Source: Pirellulaceae bacterium
GTDB lineage: Bacteria > Planctomycetota > Planctomycetia > Pirellulales > Pirellulaceae
Length of the DNA stretch: 43,169 bases
Direction: 5' to 3'
NCBI GenBank assembly: GCA_024102795.1
Contig: JAGFJK010000368.1
Coordinates: forward strand, 1-43,169
Shown here: positions 1-8,577 of the stretch, in pieces
Position numbering within the stretch: the first letter of the stretch is position 1
Layout of the letters: each line of letters opens with the position of its first letter
Notes under the pieces: generated by a model
The model's database searches: none
Told to the model about the DNA's origin: nothing
What the model saw: only the letters and a program-made list of their open reading frames with translations
Program-made: the position numbers and the translations under genes

Positions 1-1334
1 TGTTCAGGAATTGCGACGGCGTGACGCGGCGGCATTGTTTGCGGCTGGGGCTGGGCACACTGCTGGGCGGCGGGCTGGTGGATGCGCTGCGGCTGCGGGG
101 TCGCGCGGCTCAGTCGACTGGCCGGGAGGCCGCGGCCAAGGCCTGCATTCTGATTTGGATGGACGGCGGGCCGACGCACTTCGAAACGTTTGATCCCAAG
201 CCGGACGCTCCGGCGGAGATTCGGGGTCAGTTCGGCGCGATCCCCACGCGGGTGCCGGGAGTGCAGTTTTCCGAGCACATGCAGCGGCTGGCGGCCAGCC
301 TGGACAAGTTCGCGGTGGTCCGCAGCATTCGGCACGACCAGGGGAACCACGGCGCGGGCAACCATTACATGATGACCGGCTCGCCGCCGCGGATTCCGGT
401 GGGTTGCGGGGCGTTCGTCAGTTTTCATCCCAGCATGGGCAGCGTGGCGGCGCGGGAACTGTCCAGCCATCAGGCGCTGCCGGGTTACTTTTCGATGCCG
501 CAGATGTCACGTTCCGGGGGCCCGAATTTCCTGGGCGCCCGCTACGCGCCGTTCGTGGTGGCGGACGATCCAAACCGGGCGGACTTTCGGGTCCGTGACG
601 TGGCGGTGCCCAAGGAACTGCTGGGGGACCGGTTTGGCCGGCGAGCGGACCTGCGGGCGGCCGTGGATCGGATGAAGCGATTCCAGGACGAGGCGGCGGC
701 GGACCCGGTCACGTCGCTGGACGACTATTATCGCCAGGGTTACGACCTGGTGAATTCCCCGCAGGCGCAGGCGGCGTTTGACGTGGGCCGCGAATCGGAC
801 AAGGTGCGGGAGGCATACGGCCGCAATTCGTTCGGCCAGCGTTGCTTGCTGGCTCGCCGGTTGGTCGAGGCGGGCGTGCCGTTCGTGACGGTGTACGATG
901 GCGGCTGGGACCACCATTCGAACATTTTCGGCGCTTGCGCCGAGCGGCTGCCCAAGTGGGACGCGACGGTGGCGACGTTGATCTCGGACCTGGAGGATCG
1001 CGGTCTGCTGGATTCGACGCTGGTGGTGGCCTTGGGTGAATTCGGGCGGACGCCGACGATTTCCACCCTCTCGGGCCAGAACACGCCGGGCCGCGACCAC
1101 TGGGCCAACGCCATGTCGGTGCTGATGGCCGGTGGCCGGATTCCAGGCGGGACGGTGGTCGGCGCCACGGACCGCACGGGCCACTCGGCGGTCGAACGGG
1201 TGCAGTCGCCCGAAAACTTCGTCTCGACGGTCTACACCAAGCTGGGCATCGATCCGAGCAAGATCGTCTACACGCCCGAGGGCCGTCCCACGCACCTGGT
1301 CAGCGACCCGCGGCCGATCGGCGAACTTTGCTGA
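1..1334 (+). CDS. DUF1501 family protein with Tat-type leader (first base of start codon outside window)
   Basis: About 443 residues. The window opens with TG followed by an in-frame TTC AGG AAT, so a missing A just upstream would give an ATG start; a GTG at 21 is the only in-window alternative. The N-terminus carries a twin-arginine motif (TRRHCLRLG) followed by a glycine/leucine-rich stretch, which suggests Tat export. The body has features typical of DUF1501, a sulfatase/alkaline-phosphatase-like family abundant in planctomycetes: WMDGGPTHFETFDPKP near the start, GNHGAGNHYMMTG, VYDGGWDHHSN, ALGEFGRTP and GRDHW. In related genomes these genes usually follow a DUF1549/DUF1553 cytochrome gene, which would lie to the left of the window. 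The substrate is unknown. The family call is firm; the exact start is inferred. Confidence 0.9.
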   Translation, partial: FRNCDGVTRRHCLRLGLGTLLGGGLVDALRLRGRAAQSTGREAAAKACILIWMDGGPTHFETFDPKPDAPAEIRGQFGAIPTRVPGVQFSEHMQRLAASLDKFAVVRSIRHDQGNHGAGNHYMMTGSPPRIPVGCGAFVSFHPSMGSVAARELSSHQALPGYFSMPQMSRSGGPNFLGARYAPFVVADDPNRADFRVRDVAVPKELLGDRFGRRADLRAAVDRMKRFQDEAAADPVTSLDDYYRQGYDLVNSPQAQAAFDVGRESDKVREAYGRNSFGQRCLLARRLVEAGVPFVTVYDGGWDHHSNIFGACAERLPKWDATVATLISDLEDRGLLDSTLVVALGEFGRTPTISTLSGQNTPGRDHWANAMSVLMAGGRIPGGTVVGATDRTGHSAVERVQSPENFVSTVYTKLGIDPSKIVYTPEGRPTHLVSDPRPIGELC

Positions 1335-1465
1335 GTGGGCGGGCGGGAAGACCCCTGGTTTGCAGGCCCGAAATGGCCAGGCGTGGTGGCATTGATCGCG
1401 CTCGTGGGGCGTCGCAATCCCAGAGAAACAAGCGTTCCGGGGAATCAGCGCACAGAGGACCAGCC

Positions 1466-1696
1466 TTACGGATTCTCGAAATTGATCCGGCTGGCAGTCT
1501 TTTCCCGCCCCAACTCTTCCATCGTCCGTTGTGCCTGACGCTCGTAGTGTTTGCGTTCAGCCAGGGTGACCAGATCGAGGAACGGCAGCTCATGGTGCTG
1601 GCCACTTTGCAAAAGTTGCTCAGCTTCGTTCGCGATCTCCATTCCGAACGAGCTGCGGATCAACTCCACGAGTTCGCGGTGCTCATTGGAGGGCAT
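1466..1696 (-). CDS. Small hypothetical protein, 76 residues
   Basis: The ATG at 1696 is preceded by a strong AAGGAGA ribosome binding site about 7 bases upstream, so it is preferred over a longer open frame starting at 1747. The predicted protein is charged, mostly helical in character and free of cysteine (begins MPSNEHRELVELIRSSFG, ends SRINFENP). There is no signal peptide or membrane segment. It lies downstream of the large peptidase/TIM-barrel gene on the same strand, 169 bases from its stop, and converges with the DUF1501 gene. I do not recognise a family. The clean Shine-Dalgarno and ordinary protein-like composition are the reasons for calling it real. Confidence 0.6.
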   Translation of the reverse strand: MPSNEHRELVELIRSSFGMEIANEAEQLLQSGQHHELPFLDLVTLAERKHYERQAQRTMEELGREKTASRINFENP

Positions 1697-1865
1697 GTTG
1701 GGTCTCCTTGACCAATGTATGTTCTCTAGTCTATTCATTATTCTCATTTTAGCCAGACATCCGATCTGGTTTGTTTTACTTGAATTTGCGACTTAAACCT
1801 CCAGTTTACGCCCCGAAAAGGCGACCAGCAATCCCCCTGCCTTGCAAGCACTTGCCCTGCAGTTT

Positions 1866-4736
1866 TCATCGGGTGACTTCCAGAAGTTTGGTGACGGAAT
1901 CCTGCACAACTTCCGGTCCCGCAGCCGCTTCGAGTTCCAAAGAGACGCTGCCCGAAGTGGGCAAATCGAGACGCCTGCGGCGAGCGACCGCCAAGCGATA
2001 GTGCTCAAGGATGGATCGCAATCCGGGGTCGAGTCCGCTGGCGGGCAAAGGCCCGTCGCCGAAATGTCCTTTGAGGCTGTGCGAACTTGCATGGCAATGG
2101 ATCAGGTGGTCGGCGATCCGTGCCATGGCCAGGTCCCAGGATGGTTGATCGTTGGCCAGGTGCCGGGCCATGGCAAAGTGACCCAAGTCGAGATTGAAGC
2201 CCAGGATCTGGTTGAGGCCCTGTTTGGTATTCTTGTCGACGAGTTCGAGCAGTTCCTCGATGGCGTCCAGGTCGCTGAGCGTGTAGAGTTCGCCAGGTTC
2301 CAGTTCGATCGCCAGAGCGATTCTTGACGCTCGCAACTCGTCGCCCAGAGCCGAAGTGGCGGACTGGATTGCTTGCACGACGTTCCGCAGCGCGATGGAA
2401 CGATTTTCAATTCGGACGGACAGATTCGGCAGATTCTCTGCTGCCAGATCCTTCACAATCTCGGTCCAATCAATGCCCACCACGCGCGACCCGCCCACAA
2501 GTTCAATCGCGGATACTGGTTGACCGATGTCGCGTTTCAACGTCAAGGCCAGCTTACAGAGGCATTCGAGGCTGCCGATGGCAAGTTGAGAACTTGGCCA
2601 GTCAGCCGGCTTGGCGATTTCCGGGATGTAGGATGCGATCGCGCGGATCGGCCGTTTGTGCGGGGGAAAGTACGCGCTGACGCGACTGGCTAATTTCCTG
2701 ATGGCTTCGTCGTCGTTGCGAAGCGCGTTCAGGCGGGCATGGAGAGAGTCGGCGGCGTGCGACTCGCCGGATGGTGGCAGGAGCCCGCGGTCCTTGAGCA
2801 TGAATGCGTAGAGTTCGCAGCCAACCAATGAGCTGTCGAGAGTTGGCCAGTAGCGTTTGGCCACCTTGGCTTTGGTGGGTATGAAAGAAGTGATCAGCGA
2901 AACGTCCAGGGCCTGGCGAGCTTCGGCGGACGTGACTGCCGGGTTCGTCAGGTTATCCTGCGGGGCATGACACAACCTGTCCGCTCCAGGGTCCGCCGAC
3001 GAATCCAGTTCAGCATTCCCGGCAAGCGTGGCACTCTTCCAGGCGATTTGCCATTGCGTCTGTGAATCCTCGTCGTTGTCGTTGGTCGCCACGAAGCAGA
3101 GCACGTCGGTCAGCGTGCGCGGGGACCGTGACTTCTCTGCTTCCCAACCCCACAGTGAATAGCTGTAGCGTTCACCTTCGTGCTTAAGCCGCTGGAGCCA
3201 GAGCCAGCTCTTTTCCCGCAGGGGACCGGCGGCCAACTCTGCCAACCAGCCGGTATCGTCATCGCAGAATATCGAGAGATGCGTGCGCTGGCCAATTCCT
3301 TCGCGGCGGACCCGCTCCAGGTCGACCAGCAGAAACTGGCAGAACTGAGGAAATCCCGTCGCTCGCGGCAAGCGATCAATGTCCGCCTGGTCGTCGGGGA
3401 ACCCCAACTTTCCCGCGCCTCGGCTACGCTGCAACATGCTGCTGATCCCCAGCAGGCCGCGCGGATGGTTCGGATCCGAAGGGGCCGACAGCAAGTGCGA
3501 GGCTACCTTTCCAGGAAGCACCGGGTACACCATCACCCCGTGAAGGTCACCACTCTCGCCTAAGTGCACTCGGCATTTGGCAAGTTCATCGGCGGAAATT
3601 CGCACCCAGGGCGCCACGATCGGATCATGGGCCAGAAACTCCATCGAATGTGGATGTTGGCCGTCGCGTACGCGAGTGCCTACTAGAAGGATGCAATGAT
3701 GGCCACTCCGTTGCGGCAATTCCACACGCAGAGAGTTTCGTTCATTACGTAACACCAATTGGCAGTATTTGGCGGCGTCGAGCAACACGATGACTGGAAT
3801 GTCCGATAGCAGGTAGGATCGCAATGCTGCGACAAGCTGCAACTCCTGATCTTGGCGCGTGGAATCACCTTCCAGCGAACTGGCCGGCTCCCGGAAAATT
3901 GGCCCAATCTCCCGGTAACTGTTGAGACGTACACGCTGATGACGAAAGTACCGGACAATCTCGTCGAATGTGAGTCCGTCCAGTCGCAATTTGCCCGGCT
4001 CGGAGTTCTCGCGCAACAGAGACGTGATTTCCGACGGGCCATGTACGAACAGCACATCGTCCAGCCGCATCAAACTGGCCATGAAGCAGGCGCCCTGGCT
4101 GCACAGGCCTCCGCCCAGTTCAATTGCCGTGGCAAAGATGGTGCCTCGCATGGACATCGTTTCGCCAAACAGCGCGCCGTACTCTCGGGAGATCACGTGG
4201 TAGTCCGACAGGCTGTCGGGCAGCGGCAGCACGGACTCCGCCACAGGGCTGCCGAGCCGCACGCGCGTCTGTAGCTCATCTGCGGCCAGCTTTGCTTCAG
4301 CTCCCAATTCCTCAAACTGACCGTCGGGATCGCGAAGTCCTTTTTCGATCTCACGTTCCAAGGAACTGTTCAGCAGTGACAGACGGCGGCAGTTCAAGAA
4401 GCCGGTTCCATGCATCGATTGGATCAATGTACGGAAGGCGAAACGCGGCGCCGCGACTCCCAACAGTTCCAATTCAGAACGGCAGATAATTGACGGGGCG
4501 GCCCGGAACTGGATTCCGCCCTGTCCACCATAATGCCGCTGGATAATCCTATCCACCTTCGCGTAGGCCGAGCCGATTTCCGCCGCTGCTTGCCTGTTGG
4601 TGAAATACCAGCCCCCAGTTCTTGAGAGCGGACCGTGATGCCAAACCAGTCCGCCGTTCACAACGGTCCCCCTTACTTTCAAGTCGAACGTAAAGTCAGA
4701 AGCGGCCAGGATAATGGCCGCGGGCAGCCAAAGCAA
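1866..4736 (-). CDS. Putative cysteine peptidase-like / xylose-isomerase-like TIM barrel fusion protein
   Basis: 956 residues from a TTG at 4736; the frame stays open upstream, so the start is uncertain. Around residues 205-380 there is a pattern like a papain/C39 peptidase: a helix with C212-S-Q-G-A-C217-F-M-A-S, then HH347-CILLVG, then an AHD371P strand, suggesting a Cys217-His347-Asp371 triad. From about residue 710 to the end the sequence resembles the sugar phosphate isomerase/epimerase (AP endonuclease 2) TIM barrel: IELVGG, a strand ending in E811 (AIELEPG), NLDLGH, HCH (880-882), a SSHSLKGHFGDG loop and a final SLELE strand, all expected metal or substrate positions. The middle 300 residues are unrecognised. 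Base composition differs from neighbours (60% and 50% GC in two hand-counted 60-base samples against 72% in the next gene), hinting at transfer. The coding call is firm; the function is inferred. Confidence 0.75.
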   Translation of the reverse strand: MLWLPAAIILAASDFTFDLKVRGTVVNGGLVWHHGPLSRTGGWYFTNRQAAAEIGSAYAKVDRIIQRHYGGQGGIQFRAAPSIICRSELELLGVAAPRFAFRTLIQSMHGTGFLNCRRLSLLNSSLEREIEKGLRDPDGQFEELGAEAKLAADELQTRVRLGSPVAESVLPLPDSLSDYHVISREYGALFGETMSMRGTIFATAIELGGGLCSQGACFMASLMRLDDVLFVHGPSEITSLLRENSEPGKLRLDGLTFDEIVRYFRHQRVRLNSYREIGPIFREPASSLEGDSTRQDQELQLVAALRSYLLSDIPVIVLLDAAKYCQLVLRNERNSLRVELPQRSGHHCILLVGTRVRDGQHPHSMEFLAHDPIVAPWVRISADELAKCRVHLGESGDLHGVMVYPVLPGKVASHLLSAPSDPNHPRGLLGISSMLQRSRGAGKLGFPDDQADIDRLPRATGFPQFCQFLLVDLERVRREGIGQRTHLSIFCDDDTGWLAELAAGPLREKSWLWLQRLKHEGERYSYSLWGWEAEKSRSPRTLTDVLCFVATNDNDEDSQTQWQIAWKSATLAGNAELDSSADPGADRLCHAPQDNLTNPAVTSAEARQALDVSLITSFIPTKAKVAKRYWPTLDSSLVGCELYAFMLKDRGLLPPSGESHAADSLHARLNALRNDDEAIRKLASRVSAYFPPHKRPIRAIASYIPEIAKPADWPSSQLAIGSLECLCKLALTLKRDIGQPVSAIELVGGSRVVGIDWTEIVKDLAAENLPNLSVRIENRSIALRNVVQAIQSATSALGDELRASRIALAIELEPGELYTLSDLDAIEELLELVDKNTKQGLNQILGFNLDLGHFAMARHLANDQPSWDLAMARIADHLIHCHASSHSLKGHFGDGPLPASGLDPGLRSILEHYRLAVARRRRLDLPTSGSVSLELEAAAGPEVVQDSVTKLLEVTR

Positions 4737-4954
4737 GTTTTTCCCAGCCGCTTCCCCGCGAATGCGGTAGCCTGGCCGAACGCCGCGGCACGCCTCGCGA
4801 GACCGGCTTCCACGGAAATCCAGCGAGGCGGTAGGCAGCGGGCAGCCTGGATGGTATGAGTATCCTTGGCCCGGTTCCAGATTCGTCAGGGCCGTGTGCT
4901 TGCCGACAACTGATGTATTTGTCCGGCCGTCATTTCCCCTTGGGAGAAGTCTCC

Positions 4955-7087
4955 ATGCCGCGGACGGTTTTAATAGCTTGCACCGTGATGACGTTGAGCT
5001 GTATGCTCGCCACGACCGCTCCGGTTTCCGCTCAAGACAAGCAGCCGGAAGAGGCGGCGGCCGAGGAGCCGGGCGACCAGTTCCAGTGGCTCGAGGACGT
5101 GACGGGCGAGAAACCGTTGCAGTGGGTCGAACAGCGGAACGCGGCCAGCACGGGCGAATTGACGGGCAGCCCGGCCTTTACCGAACTAAACGAACGGCTG
5201 CTGGCGATCCTCGACTCGGACCAGCGGATTCCGTTCATCTCGAAGGCCGGCGATCACTACTACAACTTCTGGCGAGACGCTCAGCACAAGCGGGGTCTCT
5301 GGCGGCGAACCACGCTGGACGAATATCGAAAACCGGAACCCGCCTGGGAAACCGTGCTCGACCTGGACGCGCTGGCCGAGGCCGAGGGCGAGAATTGGGT
5401 CTGGAAGGGAGCCGATTTCCTGCAGCCCAGTTACGATCGCTGCCTGCTTTCGCTGTCCCGCGGCGGGGCCGACGCCACGGTGGTCCGCGAGTTCGACGTG
5501 CAATCCAAGAAGTTCGTGGAGGGCGGGTTCGTCCTGCCCGAGGCTAAGACACGGGTCGCCTGGCGGGATCGAGACAGTCTGTTCGTGGCCACCAACTTCG
5601 GCGAAGGTTCGCTGACCACCTCCGGCTATCCGCGGACCGTCAAGCAGTGGCGGCGCGGGGTTACGCTCGACGAGGCGAAGCTGGTCTTCGAAGGCCAGGC
5701 CGGCGACGTCAGCGTCGGCGCCTTCCGCACGCAGGCTCGCGGCTTCGAACGCGACTTTGTCTATCGCTCGATCACCTTCTGGACGCGCGAACTGTTCGTC
5801 CGCGACGACCAGGGGCGGCTGGTCAAGATCCAGACGCCTGACGACGCCGTCGTCTCGCCGCACCGCGACATGCTGTTTGTCGAACTGCGGTCCGACTGGC
5901 AGGTCGGCGGGACAACGTTTCCCGCCGGGGCGCTGCTCGTGACCCCGCTCGACAAGTTCCTCGCCGGCGGGCGGCAGCTTGAAATGTTGTTCGAGCCGAC
6001 CGAGCGGAAGTCGCTGGCCGGTTTCAGCGCCACGCCGAACTTCGTGGTGCTGAACGAACTGGACAATGTCCGCAATCGCTTGTACCTGTTGCGCCGCGCC
6101 GACGGCCAGTGGGTCCGTTCGGAACTGCCCGGCGCGCCGGAATTCAGCGCGCTGGACCTCGATCCGGTCGATGCGGACGAATCGGACGACTACTTTCTGA
6201 CCGTCTCCGGTTTCCTCACGCCGCTGACCCTGTCCCACGGCACGCTGGGGCGGGGCGAACCGGAAGTGCTGAAAACAAGTCCGGCATTCTTCGATGCCGA
6301 AGGGCTGGCGGTCAGCCAGCACGAAGCCGTTTCGAAGGATGGCACCCGCGTGCCGTACTTCCAGGTCGCGCGCGGCGATCTGAAACTGGACGGCCAGGCC
6401 AGAACGCTGCTGTACGGCTACGGCGGCTTCGAAGTGCCCTTGCTGCCGGGCTACAATCCGACGGTCGGCGCGGCCTGGCTGGAGCGGGGCGGCGTGTACG
6501 TGGTGGCCAACATCCGGGGCGGCGGCGAGTTCGGCCCGCGCTGGCACCAGGCGGCGCTCAAGGCGAATCGTCACCGGGCGTACGAGGACTTCATCGCGGT
6601 GGCCGAGGATCTGGTCCGCCGCAAGGTCACCTCGCCGCCACACCTGGGCATCCGCGGCGGCAGCAACGGCGGGCTGCTCGTCGGCAACATGCTCACCATA
6701 CGCCCCGACCTGTTCGGAGCGGTCGTCTGCGCCGTGCCGCTGCTGGACATGCAGCGGTTTCACAAACTGCTGGCCGGCGCCAGTTGGATGGCCGAATACG
6801 GCGACCCGGACGATCCCGAGCAGTGGGAGTTCATCCGGACCTTCTCGCCGTACCACAACGTGCGCCCGGAAGCGAAGTACCCGCGGACCCTGTTCACCAC
6901 CTCCACGCGCGACGACCGCGTGCATCCCGGTCACGCCCGCAAGATGGTGGCCCTGATGCAGTCGCAAGGCCACGACGTGCTGTACTACGAGAACATCGAG
7001 GGCGGGCACGGCGGGGCGGCCAACAACAAACAGTCCGCATTTATGCTGGCCCTGGCCTACACGTTTCTGTGGCAGCAGCTACAGTGA
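4955..7087 (+). CDS. Secreted prolyl oligopeptidase family serine peptidase (S9A)
   Basis: 710 residues from ATG 4955, chosen because GGGAGAAG sits 5-8 bases upstream and the first residues form a signal peptide (hydrophobic stretch ending at VSAQ); the open frame extends 33 codons further upstream without these features. The N-terminal half should be the beta-propeller (starts with FQWLEDVTGEKPLQWVEQRN, a typical opening). The C-terminal half is the alpha/beta-hydrolase: Ser570 in GGSNGG, the acid in DDRVHP (653-654) and His685 in EGGHGG form the expected triad. The family cleaves short proline-containing peptides; the leader places this one in the periplasm or outside. Length matches the family. 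It is divergent from the preceding gene, with 218 bases between. Confidence 0.93.
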   Translation: MPRTVLIACTVMTLSCMLATTAPVSAQDKQPEEAAAEEPGDQFQWLEDVTGEKPLQWVEQRNAASTGELTGSPAFTELNERLLAILDSDQRIPFISKAGDHYYNFWRDAQHKRGLWRRTTLDEYRKPEPAWETVLDLDALAEAEGENWVWKGADFLQPSYDRCLLSLSRGGADATVVREFDVQSKKFVEGGFVLPEAKTRVAWRDRDSLFVATNFGEGSLTTSGYPRTVKQWRRGVTLDEAKLVFEGQAGDVSVGAFRTQARGFERDFVYRSITFWTRELFVRDDQGRLVKIQTPDDAVVSPHRDMLFVELRSDWQVGGTTFPAGALLVTPLDKFLAGGRQLEMLFEPTERKSLAGFSATPNFVVLNELDNVRNRLYLLRRADGQWVRSELPGAPEFSALDLDPVDADESDDYFLTVSGFLTPLTLSHGTLGRGEPEVLKTSPAFFDAEGLAVSQHEAVSKDGTRVPYFQVARGDLKLDGQARTLLYGYGGFEVPLLPGYNPTVGAAWLERGGVYVVANIRGGGEFGPRWHQAALKANRHRAYEDFIAVAEDLVRRKVTSPPHLGIRGGSNGGLLVGNMLTIRPDLFGAVVCAVPLLDMQRFHKLLAGASWMAEYGDPDDPEQWEFIRTFSPYHNVRPEAKYPRTLFTTSTRDDRVHPGHARKMVALMQSQGHDVLYYENIEGGHGGAANNKQSAFMLALAYTFLWQQLQ

Positions 7088-7157
7088 TCCAAGGGCGGGC
7101 GCTTCGCGCAGACTGCTCCGTCTTCGTCCCACTGCTCTTGTTTGAGGAATCCACACC

Positions 7158-8240
7158 TTGTTGTCACGCGCCGAGCTGAAGTCGTTCCAGTCGCATCGCG
7201 ATTATCCAGCGGTTTCGATCCTGGCCCCCACGCACCGCACCTCGCCCGCCAACAAGCAGGATCCGATCAAGGTGAAGAACCTGGTCCGCCGAGCGGTCCA
7301 ACGGCTGCACAAGGAGTTTTCCAAGCGGGAGGTGGCCGGCGTCGTCTCGCGACTCGAACAACTTGTCAAGCAAGTCGACTGGCAGCACACGCTGACCGGG
7401 CTGGCCCTGTTTGCCAGCCGCGAGCAGTCGGCGCTGATCACGCTGCCGTTTCGAGTGAAGGCGCGAGCCATCGTGGACGAAACGTTCGCCACCCGCGATC
7501 TGCTGTACGCCTACAACCGGGCCGTTCCCTATCGCGTGCTGACGCTCAGCCATACCGCCCGCCTCTACGATGCCTGGACCACGGTCCTGGAGGAACACAC
7601 GGCCAAACCGTTCCCGCTGGTCCACAAACTGGCCGGCGGCGCGGCGAAGCTGCCCGCCGGCAAGGGCATCAACCGTTCGTCCAAACGCGACGATGCGACC
7701 CGGCAGTTTTACCGGTCGGTTGATGAGGCACTGGCGGTCGTGCAGCGAGCCCATCCGCTGCCGCTGGTGCTGGCCGGCGTGGAACGCAACCTGGCCTTCT
7801 TTCAGGAAGTGACCCGGCACGGCGACATCATTCACGCCCACCTGGCCGGCAACCACGACGAGACGTCCCCCGATGCGCTCGGCAAACTGGCCTGGCCGCT
7901 GTTCGAATCCGGCTCGACACGCCAGCGCGTCGAAGCCCTGGTGCGGCTGGACGACGCCGTCAGCGCCGATCGGAATGCCTCGGGTATCGCCCAGGTCTGG
8001 CGAGCCGCCGGCGCCGGCAAGTGCCAGACGCTGCTGGTCGAGAAGGACTACAAATACGCGGCCGATGCCAGCCCGGACGGCGATCGGCTGCTGCCCTACA
8101 CGGGCCAGGGCCCGCTGAGCTTCGATGACGCGGTGGACGAAATCATCGAACGGGTGATCGACTCCGGCGGCGAGGTCTACTTCTATCCGCCCGGCGACCT
8201 GGAACTGCATCAGCGAATCGCGGGGGTGCTCCGGCGGTAG
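7158..8240 (+). CDS. Bacterial eRF1-like protein (baeRF3-type)
   Basis: 360 residues starting at the first of two adjacent TTG codons (7158 and 7161); TGAGGA lies 9 bases upstream. The layout matches the bacterial archaeo-eukaryotic release factor (baeRF) families: an N-terminal region opening with YPAVSILAPTHRT and ending LPFRVKARAIVDETFATRDLLYA, a middle domain with YRVLTLSHTARLYD, and a C-terminal Pelota/eRF1-like domain with LPLVLAGVERNLAFF and VEALVRLDDAV. I do not see the GGQ motif of class 1 release factors, which these proteins generally lack. The family has been proposed to act on ribosomes or in stress and conflict responses, but a role is not established. It lies 70 bases after the peptidase gene and may share its transcript. 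Confidence 0.8.
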   Translation: MLSRAELKSFQSHRDYPAVSILAPTHRTSPANKQDPIKVKNLVRRAVQRLHKEFSKREVAGVVSRLEQLVKQVDWQHTLTGLALFASREQSALITLPFRVKARAIVDETFATRDLLYAYNRAVPYRVLTLSHTARLYDAWTTVLEEHTAKPFPLVHKLAGGAAKLPAGKGINRSSKRDDATRQFYRSVDEALAVVQRAHPLPLVLAGVERNLAFFQEVTRHGDIIHAHLAGNHDETSPDALGKLAWPLFESGSTRQRVEALVRLDDAVSADRNASGIAQVWRAAGAGKCQTLLVEKDYKYAADASPDGDRLLPYTGQGPLSFDDAVDEIIERVIDSGGEVYFYPPGDLELHQRIAGVLRR

Positions 8241-8265
8241 TCATTAGTCATTAGTCATTAGTTAG
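8238..8265 (+). repeat. Period-7 tandem repeat TAGTCAT starting on a stop codon
   Basis: Three exact copies of TAGTCAT (8238, 8245, 8252) and a degenerate fourth (TAGTTAG, 8259). The first three bases are the stop codon of the baeRF gene. Because 7 is not a multiple of 3, successive TAG triplets fall in each of the three reading frames. A second, unrelated-sequence repeat with the same architecture follows the sigma factor gene at 31723. Confidence 0.85.
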
Positions 8266-8266
8266 T

Positions 8267-8384
8267 CAGCGCCACTTTGGCGTCATTTGTAGCCCGAAGC
8301 GTAAGCGAGGGAAGATGTTATGGAAATCTCCTCGCTGACGATTCGGGCTAACAGTGGCAACGACTTGCGTTCAAAGTGGCGCTG
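8267..8384. mobile_element. 118-bp MITE-like palindromic element with 13-bp terminal inverted repeats
   Basis: CAGCGCCACTTTG at 8267-8279 and its exact reverse complement at 8372-8384 bound the element. Inside lies a second, imperfect palindrome (TAGCCCGAAGCG... and ...ATTCGGGCTA), a motif I associate with dispersed planctomycete repeats. The 10-base sequence ATTAGTTAGT flanks it directly on the left (8257-8266) and again on the right at 8389-8398, like an imperfect target duplication. It has no coding capacity. The remaining gap from 8399 to the next gene at 8578 shows nothing further. Confidence 0.7.
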
Positions 8385-8577
8385 TGCAATTAGTTAGTTG
8401 TCAGTCAGACATCTGCAAGCTCGAACCAAATGCGCTTGAAGCGTGTCTCTCCAGCGAACAACGGGCATCCGGTCTACGATGTCCCCAGTCGTGGCCAACT
8501 TGACTCGGCCACTTGTGGGGTATATGATGACTGGACTCTTCTCTCCCCCCGCGCCGATTCGAATGGGAGTTTCCATC

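Noticed and set aside
5186..7009. Long open frame (607 codons) on the minus strand opposite the prolyl oligopeptidase gene
   Set aside because: It is the mirror of a confidently assigned gene with full catalytic motifs; the antisense product is rich in Arg, Gln and His with no motifs, as expected from high third-position GC.
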